From positions 25,729,001-25,793,000 of the forward strand of contig CM076948.1 of assembly GCA_039566865.1 (NCBI GenBank): a stretch of 64,000 bases of DNA, in the 5' to 3' direction. The stretch is from Aurelia coerulea (Eukaryota > Cnidaria > Scyphozoa > Semaeostomeae > Ulmaridae). A program made the position numbers and the translations under genes. The notes beneath the pieces are model-generated. The model made no database searches and had not been told where the DNA came from. It saw only the letters and a list, made by a program, of their open reading frames with translations. Each line of letters starts with the position of its first letter. Position 1 is the first letter of the stretch. This document shows positions 63,001 through 64,000 of the stretch, in pieces.

Positions 63001-63728
63001 CAGCATCTACGCAGCGATATGTCTCATAAAGGAAGTTTGAAATGAGTCGTATCGCTGCGTAGGAGCTCCAGCCTTGTCAACGGTATTTGAATAATGGCGG
63101 CATTCGATTCTTTGCTGTGACGAGAGAACGAAGGAATAGCAACATTATCAAGCTTTACTCGCAATCCTGTGGAAGAGAAGCAACACAGTGAGTAAAAATA
63201 TGATTTTCATCATAATATAGGCCACATCAACGGTGCATTATTGCCCATTCTTTGACATGAATTGAATAAAGCAAATGAGAATAGCTTACTTTGTATGAGA
63301 GAGGCAATGTCTCTGAAGAATTAGCGTAAACTATATTAAATTCACCCCTGTTTCATCTTATCTTGATTCTTCGAGTCTCTTGACAAATATTTTCCATTCA
63401 CCAAAAGAATGTACAACATTACGATGAAGACCCACGTTATCATTATAACTTCAAATTTAGTTGACTAAAATCATGACAAAACAAGACACTCTGAAAATTG
63501 TCGATTTAATAAATAAATTTGCCCAAGTCCACCTTAATATTCAACAACGACATTGTCCCTTGTCCTGATAATTTCTTTGCAGTTTATCACAGCTGAAGTT
63601 TCACCTGACATTTCAAATTCAAAACAAAGATAGGAACGTACCATCAGTTCAAATAGAGAATTGAAGTTTTTGAAAGCATCGTTGTAATCTTCTTGAAAGA
63701 AATAAAATGTACCAAGGTCAGCGTAAAT
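32883..63728 (-). CDS. INTS8: Integrator complex subunit 8, 3' 23 exons (gene span)
   Basis: Integrator is the nuclear complex that attaches to RNA polymerase II, cleaves snRNA 3' ends and ends paused transcription; INTS8 is a helical, TPR-like scaffold that helps hold PP2A on the complex (family knowledge). Twenty-three exons are listed separately below as w1 to w23. They have GT-AG borders and consistent phases and sum to 2163 bases (720 residues plus stop). Landmarks shared with the human protein are the CACN block in w3, DPRNIAWLKIKAD in w17, MIDCC in w19, VLCQF in w20 and IWDPTILEF in w21. Human INTS8 is about 995 residues, so roughly 240 N-terminal residues, including the PP2A-contact segment, are outside the window. 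Introns run from about 40 bases to 3.9 kb and are packed with transposons. There is no in-frame stop before 32885. The family call is very secure; individual splice sites are predictions. Confidence 0.95.
34273..34350. repeat. Perfect hairpin
   Basis: GTGGAGACCAAAGACTTCTT at the left pairs with AAGAAGTCTTTGGTCTCCAC at the right. The loop contains ATAATGCAAGGATTAAGG plus a second copy of its second half. Confidence 0.85.
34473..34572. mobile_element. Short MITE of the TAGCCTGCGTGCAG family
   Basis: AGCCTGCGTGCAAACTCTCA and GCACGCAGGCTA are inverted ends. Flanks TCTGAGCAT (34464-34472) and TCTCACCAT (34573-34581) agree at 7 of 9 bases. Confidence 0.75.
34951..35384. mobile_element. Mariner-like MITE, ends CAGTAAGAAC, TA flanks
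   Basis: CAGTAAGAACCCGCAAAATA and its near complement AACTCGCAAAATAGAAACC form ~27-base TIRs, with TA on both sides (34949-34950 and 35385-35386). The motif ATAAGAAACCTTTCAGCCTG occurs four times inside in both orientations. Confidence 0.8.
35509..35552 (-). CDS. INTS8: INTS8 exon w22 (44 nt)
   Basis: Phase 1 in and 0 out. AHAKRGEVEKKQKA matches human LHHKRGETDKRQIAIKA and completes a Tyr codon with w21. Acceptor is AATGATCAG and donor GTATGT. Confidence 0.9.
35710..36310. mobile_element. Long palindrome family, copy F3 (subfamily B)
   Basis: 601 bases, ends AACAAGGGCACATTTTG and CTGCCCTTGTT, exact 9-base duplication GCTAAGATC (35701-35709 and 36311-36319). The outer ~130 bases of each arm match the other copies. 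The inner arms are a different sequence (GGGCAAACTCTCG..GCAAGCGAAAGG) that is again symmetric. No coding capacity. Confidence 0.93.
36933..37542. mobile_element. Long palindrome family, copy F4
   Basis: 610 bases, ends AGCAAGGACAGATAATG and CATTATCTGTCCTTGTT, exact 9-base duplication TTCAAGAGC (36924-36932 and 37543-37551). Both arms carry a private block, CATGCTCGGTTGGTCAAGA and its complement, where other copies have CTCTCAACCAGTAATTC. Confidence 0.93.
37581..38335. mobile_element. TIR element (37.6-kb family)
   Basis: Inner inverted arms of ~80 bases: GGACATGTCCAAATTAATC..GAAATCGGCCACTCC at 37768 and GGACTGGCCGATTTC..AAACATGTCC ending 38235. Starts near TACCGGGTGCGCC. Partial copies are at 0.8-1.6 kb and 53.79-53.96 kb. 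Confidence 0.6.
38905..38969 (-). CDS. INTS8: INTS8 exon w21
   Basis: 65 bases, phase 2 in and 1 out. YDCIWDPTILEFLI matches human YDYIWDVTILEYLT. The donor is a weak GTATCC; the next candidate donor 33 bases on would break the match to w22. Acceptor is TCTTTTTCAG. Confidence 0.9.
39484..40507. repeat. 1-kb inverted duplicate, left copy
   Basis: Almost the exact complement of 56351-57372, including a 75-codon open frame present in both (39741-39968 here) and the triple repeat GAGCTACTTCAAAGCTACTT. The unit itself begins with inverted arms (GAGCTCAAATCTTTAAAAA and GATTTGAGCTC near 39980), and one further arm copy follows at 40512-40645. Probably a composite TIR transposon. Confidence 0.85.
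40712..40788 (-). CDS. INTS8: INTS8 exon w20
   Basis: 77 bases, phase 0 in and 2 out. VVVLCQFIEPIDYPTVLKAI matches human VAILCQFLREIDYKTAFKSL. Acceptor is CTCGTTCAG and donor GTAAGT. Confidence 0.94.
40899..42968. mobile_element. Tc1/mariner transposon with 345-bp TIRs
   Basis: Ends CCGGGTGTCCCAAAAAAAA and TTTTTTTTGGGACACCCGG. The two 345-base arms (40899-41243 and 42624-42968) are complementary with few changes. TA flanks both ends (40897-40898 and 42969-42970), the mariner target. It carries the transposase remnant on the minus strand and sits in INTS8 intron 19, between w20 and w19. Confidence 0.92.
41305..42185 (-). pseudogene. Mariner-type transposase, frameshifted N-terminus
   Basis: The DDE domain is open from about 42156 to the stop at 41305. 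Catalytic residues visible are Asp in TSDEAIFSL, Asp in WWQQDGAPAHT and Asp in LAILDFFLWGYLK, with 41 residues between the second and third (DD41D by my count). The only sensible start, MVQLTKDQRVWVC at 42185, lies in another frame and gives no more than about 30 residues before joining. The DNA-binding helix-turn-helix region is therefore broken or partly deleted. There is no ATG at the start of the DDE frame. Probably inactive. Confidence 0.88.
42987..43362. mobile_element. GC-rich TIR element
   Basis: GGGAGCGCCGAAGGCGCGGG near 43004 pairs with CCCGCGACTTCGGCGCTTCC near 43334; AACCCAACC is at both outer ends. It directly abuts the mariner element. Confidence 0.7.
43795..43845 (-). CDS. INTS8: INTS8 exon w19
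   Basis: 17 codons, phase 0 to 0. IYQRMIDCCMKQKLYSQ matches human VIKRMIKCCSLLNCHTQ. Acceptor is CTTTTTGCAG and donor GTGCTC. Confidence 0.93.
43866..44816. mobile_element. Old palindrome copy F5a split by F5b
   Basis: Half of an older copy (43866-44118) and its other end (44727-44816) are separated by a complete younger copy. The outer left end is lost. Confidence 0.85.
44119..44717. mobile_element. Long palindrome family, copy F5b, self-nested
   Basis: 599 bases, ends AACAAGGGCAGATTTTG and CAAAATCTGCCCTTGTT. The exact 9-base duplication GGTTGAGGG (44110-44118 and 44718-44726) lies within the arm of the older copy. This defines the element ends and the duplication length. Confidence 0.95.
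45491..45816. mobile_element. Foldback element with ~95-bp arms
   Basis: CAGTAGACTGATTACGATTG..GTCCTAGTAATCGC pairs with GCGATTACTAGGAC..CAATCGTAATCAGTC; the pairing extends through CCACCCACCC/GGGTGGGTGG to CAGCCAAATG. The left flank is a CAGGCAGCAGGCC simple repeat. Confidence 0.88.
45934..46037 (-). CDS. INTS8: INTS8 exon w18
   Basis: 104 bases, phase 1 in and 0 out. DAMKQYLEVGAMTSNVFN matches human SAALHYYLQAGAVCSDFF, a TPR-like repeat. Acceptor is ATTTTTTCAG and donor GTGATT. Confidence 0.93.
46333..46980. mobile_element. hAT-like element, ends CAGTGGCGTA
   Basis: CAGTGGCGTA and TACGCCACTG are inverted ends. Flanks TAAATACA (46325-46332) and TAGATACA (46981-46988) form an 8-base duplication with one change, as hAT transposons make. 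648 bases, no transposase. Confidence 0.8.
47403..47552 (+). repeat. Dispersed repeat, direct copy at 51.23 kb
   Basis: GAGTTCAAAATAAYTG..AAATATCTAAACATTATGGA..AAAGGACTCC is shared with 51233-51387 in the same orientation, 3.8 kb apart, in two INTS8 introns. Confidence 0.75.
48081..48641. mobile_element. Long palindrome family, copy F6
   Basis: 561 bases, flanks GCTAGAGTT (48072-48080) and GCTGGAGTT (48642-48650), a 9-base duplication with one change. Arms match subfamily A (ACCCAGGTAGCTA, GTTGTGCATTCCAGAAATTG). Confidence 0.9.
49258..49357. repeat. Hairpin repeat with CAGACCTCG core
   Basis: TACAGGATAATATAAAGCCC pairs with GGGCTTGATATTTTCCTGTA around CACAGACCTCGCAAGCTCGG. Confidence 0.7.
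49857..49922. repeat. Tetranucleotide (AATC) microsatellite
   Basis: About 15 TCAA/ATCA units with AATT and GATC variants, 44 bases from INTS8 exon w17. Confidence 0.9.
49966..50087 (-). CDS. INTS8: INTS8 exon w17
   Basis: 122 bases, phase 2 in and 1 out. IIMIDPRNIAWLKIKADLLR matches human LSINPNNHSWLIIQADIYF. Acceptor is GAATTTCAG. The chosen donor is AG|GTTTGT; a GTAAAC four bases on would break the frame. Confidence 0.93.
50475..50755. mobile_element. Half copy F7 of the long palindrome family (subfamily B)
   Basis: Left arm AACAAGGGCAGATTTTG through the B-type inner arm (GTAAACTCTCGCCTTGTG) and part of the centre; the right arm is missing. It lies 90 bases from INTS8 exon w16. Confidence 0.85.
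50845..50900 (-). CDS. INTS8: INTS8 exon w16
   Basis: 56 bases, phase 0 in and 2 out. EVLYSHIWPTTLD matches human EHISIWPSSIPN. Acceptor is TTTTTTTGCAG and donor GTAAGT. Confidence 0.92.
51660..51875. repeat. Repeat copy, inverted partner at 63.78 kb
   Basis: GTGCTCGTAAGAAGACGAGA and AAATACTTTGATCTTTTGGC match the complement of 63785-63985. Confidence 0.7.
51959..52008 (-). CDS. INTS8: INTS8 exon w15
   Basis: 50 bases, phase 1 in and 0 out. Joined to w14 it reads TLVLSVIASCLTS, matching human PLVLTIILSLFVK. The upstream AG ten bases earlier has a better pyrimidine tract, but using it breaks the frame to w14. Donor is GTAAGG. Confidence 0.8.
52094..52340. mobile_element. MITE with ends TTAGCCTACGAGTAGACC
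   Basis: TTAGCCTACGAGTAGACCTA pairs with TGGGTCTACGCGTAGGCTA, including a second internal GGGTCTACG. Confidence 0.65.
52552..52974 (+). CDS. Possible nested single-exon ORF (140 aa), unknown
   Basis: An ATG in good context (GAAAAATGGCG) opens 140 codons on the strand opposite to INTS8, inside the intron between w14 and w15. The protein starts MATNGNDIWPKFAEFL and has no signal peptide or membrane segment. Its second half is rich in Lys, Arg and Ile, with amphipathic stretches (ERIDKIIMKVGRLTEKIFKI) that could form a coiled coil. I recognise no family. It stops just before the hairpin MITE at 52978. It could be a chance frame, an old retrocopy or a small nested gene. Confidence 0.25.
   Translation: MATNGNDIWPKFAEFLTNLQLLRMSNVEKVDSKRPSSWQVCSLALITQTLELSFNILVNGNFIQKKVVVHTTKERIDKIIMKVGRLTEKIFKIFNIHLQSLEKQSEILPMETNRLNKGSKERLRYQRRSSDPKMLAVTNE
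52978..53186. mobile_element. Hairpin MITE with ~95-bp arms
   Basis: AATTTGTAAGCAGAAACACC pairs with GGTGTTTCTGCCTACAAATT; the arms continue through GTGTGTGAATTATATTTGTT and CCTGCCAAGCAGG. It ends 28 bases from INTS8 exon w14. Confidence 0.92.
53214..53272 (-). CDS. INTS8: INTS8 exon w14
   Basis: 59 bases, phase 2 in and 1 out. ARSVNASFVCFNGLKRTL aligns with human MYRSELLSFIKKLREP. The intron before it is only 46 bases. A hairpin MITE ends about 28 bases past its donor. Confidence 0.78.
53319..53413 (-). CDS. INTS8: INTS8 exon w13
   Basis: 95 bases, phase 0 in and 2 out. IVCDGVSVSGKPLMAF sits where human has LLAATCKELPGPKES. The acceptor is ATAAAG after a pyrimidine-rich stretch; donor is GTAAGA. 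The other two frames are closed by stops. Confidence 0.75.
54164..54250. repeat. Repeat shared with 11.89-11.98 kb
   Basis: GGGCTCCGTCTCCAAATTTCGGTCGAAA and GATGGGCAATATCACACATACG correspond to the complement of the 11.9-kb segment. This is the best-preserved part; the neighbouring frames at 54.2-54.7 kb are probably repeat-derived. Confidence 0.65.
55007..55105 (-). CDS. INTS8: INTS8 exon w12
   Basis: 33 codons, phase 0 to 0. IYLHIVSYLLNNKEW matches human VAFMLNWRENEYL. Acceptor is CGAAGCAG and donor GTAGGT. Confidence 0.88.
55629..55684 (-). CDS. INTS8: INTS8 exon w11
   Basis: 56 bases, phase 1 in and 0 out. FVRHVITTGIK aligns with human PLRQVIAEEC. Acceptor is TGTTTTAG and donor GTATGT. 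Confidence 0.82.
55821..55852 (-). CDS. INTS8: INTS8 small exon w10 (32 nt)
   Basis: Phase 2 in and 1 out; encodes ATYLYDNLSA. The donor is GTAAGT. The acceptor I chose (GAAAG) keeps the frame. A second AG seven bases further upstream would add seven bases and break it, so acceptor choice here matters. It fills the human stretch between LLLDI and YLEMRLPD. Confidence 0.7.
55979..56142 (-). CDS. INTS8: INTS8 exon w9
   Basis: 164 bases, phase 0 in and 2 out. LSLLSSALEVLNQY and later HHEMLSAK match human LFAACLELV and LNEMLLLDI. Only one frame is open. Donor is a strong GTAAGG. Confidence 0.88.
56351..57372. repeat. 1-kb inverted duplicate, right copy
   Basis: Complement of 39484-40507; see there. 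It lies between INTS8 exons w8 and w9. The mirror 75-codon frame is at 56888-57115. Confidence 0.85.
57438..57548 (-). CDS. INTS8: INTS8 exon w8
   Basis: 37 codons, phase 0 to 0. SDIRDSVTQSLLHVFLTKA aligns with human GIKDNLTRDLVYILMAKG. Acceptor is CTCTCATAG and donor GTAAGA. Confidence 0.9.
57598..57720 (+). mobile_element. SINE 3' region copy
   Basis: CCTTCGGATGGGACGTTAAA, GGATGCGGCATG, GGGCCTAAATTAGCTTTTAA and an AATCAAAATAAATAACTG tail. Confidence 0.72.
57968..58190 (+). mobile_element. tRNA-like SINE, second family
   Basis: A-box-like CAGCTTAGTGGTTAGCG near 57972 and B-box-like GGTTCGGGTCA near 58016, then a GC-richer body. It ends about 50 bases from INTS8 exon w7. Confidence 0.6.
58238..58371 (-). 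CDS. INTS8: INTS8 exon w7
   Basis: 134 bases, phase 1 in and 0 out. FIKREIALSTNAEYLKQLV matches human QLEHQLILSVDPWRIRQIL. Acceptor is CTATTTGCAG and donor GTTTGG. Confidence 0.88.
58481..58615. mobile_element. Short palindrome of the TAGCCTGCGTGCAG family
   Basis: TAGCTTGCGTGCAGACTCTA and TAGAGTCTGCACGCAGACTA are inverted ends. Exact 9-base duplication TCTCCTTCG (58472-58480 and 58616-58624). The interior has a direct repeat GAAGTGAGGTTCCTCC. Confidence 0.93.
59099..59186 (-). CDS. INTS8: INTS8 exon w6
   Basis: 88 bases, phase 0 in and 1 out. TEEHKKIAAKVVEDTS aligns with the human KDEERKLLVDQMRK helix. The following residues are Ser/Thr-rich and probably a loop. Acceptor is TTTTTGTAG and donor GTAACG. 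Confidence 0.8.
59590..59671 (-). CDS. INTS8: INTS8 exon w5
   Basis: 82 bases, phase 2 in and 0 out. SIGKFLQSDMKGLF follows w4. Acceptor is CAATTTCAG and donor GTTAGT. Sequence similarity is weak, but phase and position fit. Confidence 0.8.
59711..59932. mobile_element. Partial motif-array element
   Basis: AGGCCTGGTTTAAACATCGT at the left, then the same CACGTAGAAA, CGCGGCAGAAATACGATGTT and GAGCTGGTGAAATCCTGCCG blocks as 10957-11376. The right end is lost. Confidence 0.72.
60926..60993 (-). CDS. INTS8: INTS8 exon w4
   Basis: 68 bases, phase 0 in and 2 out. It encodes an alpha-helical segment with RQKMDYIKRSC, in the position of human SLKGNMAAFLKNVC. Acceptor is ATTCTAG and donor GTTTGT. Confidence 0.85.
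61275..61499 (-). CDS. INTS8: INTS8 exon w3
   Basis: 75 codons, phase 0 to 0, the largest INTS8 exon here. LIFRVCACNALRVALDG aligns with the human FKVCACNTVRDILEG block, the strongest family signature in the gene. Donor is GTAGGT. Confidence 0.95.
62259..62420 (-). CDS. INTS8: INTS8 exon w2
   Basis: 54 codons, phase 0 to 0. LLELKGYFLACSMIL corresponds to the human KRLAGYCQACDVL helix. Acceptor is TTCTTTCAG and donor GTAAAT. Confidence 0.9.
62590..62710. repeat. Repeat, inverted partner at 33.25-33.37 kb
   Basis: GAGAAGACAAAACGATTCG and GATTTCACACCT..GCACTCAATCAAAT are the complement of 33280-33360, diverged. Confidence 0.6.
62821..63247. mobile_element. 427-bp foldback element with ~200-bp arms
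   Basis: TGGGCAATAATGCAC..GATGTGGCC pairs with GGCCACATC..GTGCATTATTGCCCA, and pairing continues to ATCTACGCAGCGATA/TATCGCTGCGTAGGA at the centre, with few mismatches. No coding capacity. In the INTS8 intron between w1 and w2. Confidence 0.92.
63642..63728 (-). CDS. INTS8: INTS8 exon w1 (first exon inside window)
   Basis: Phase 0 to 0, 29 codons. Contains YADLGTFYFFQEDYNDA, matching the human CYDLGAAYFQQG segment (TPR-like helix pair). Acceptor is TTTTGTAG and donor GTACGT. The upstream exon is not in the window. Confidence 0.9.
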
Positions 63729-63784
63729 CTACAAAACAAACACAATTTACTTGGTAAGCCGATAATTGTTTAACGAATTAAGTA

Positions 63785-63985
63785 CTGGGTGAACCAGAAA
63801 AAAGTTTCCACTTTTGAAAATTCATAGCATCAAGAGCACTGGATGGACTGGAATGAATCAATATTTGCTTGACAGCCAAAAGATCAAAGTATTTTTCTTA
63901 TTTTCTCGCCTTCTTACGAGCACTGGAAAAATTGGTAAATTCAAGTTTACAAAACTTAGTGGTTGCAAAATGACCTAAAAAGGCC
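63785..63985. repeat. Repeat copy, inverted partner at 51.7 kb
   Basis: ACTGGGTGAACCAGAAAAAA and CGCCTTCTTACGAGCACTGG match the complement of the 51.66-51.88 kb copy. Confidence 0.7.
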
Positions 63986-64000
63986 TAAAATACTTAATCA

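Overview
The window is intron-rich, AT-rich animal DNA. Two conserved protein-coding genes run on the minus strand through dense small transposons. No bacterial-style operon, CRISPR array or rRNA is present. Short exons with GT-AG junctions, CR1-like LINE tails, tRNA-derived SINEs and very many palindromic MITEs suggest an invertebrate, probably an anthozoan cnidarian such as a coral. The species is an inference from style only.

Right half (32.9-63.7 kb, minus): 23 exons of the Integrator complex subunit 8 gene (INTS8). The first ~240 residues lie beyond the right edge. The stop codon is at 32883-32885. I joined the exons by splice signals and reading phase. All 23 stay in one frame (720 residues) and follow the human protein, as I recall it, from about residue 245 to its end.

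Left half (0.55-28.5 kb, minus): the first 13 exons of a CMIP (c-Maf-inducing protein) orthologue, from the ATG at 28463 to a 27-base exon at 554-580 (380 codons). They cover the N-terminal PH-like domain and most of the middle region. The remainder, including the leucine-rich repeats, lies beyond the left edge. INTS8 and CMIP are head to tail, with 4.4 kb between the INTS8 stop and the CMIP start.

Everything else is intron or intergenic sequence full of repeats: a nearly complete Tc1/mariner element with a frameshifted transposase, several 5'-truncated LINEs (one with poly(A) and a target duplication), at least two SINE families, a hAT-like element with an 8-bp duplication, and several families of short TIR elements built from arrays of their own end motif. 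The most striking set is a family of ~600-bp palindromes, seven copies at 29.7-50.8 kb. Five have flanking 9-bp direct repeats, and they nest in each other and in other elements. A second, unrelated short palindrome family (ends TAGCCTGCGTGCAG) also makes 9-bp duplications. Both look like Mutator-type (or Merlin-type) non-autonomous elements.

All gene calls rest on translation by eye and on memory of the human families. No database search was run.
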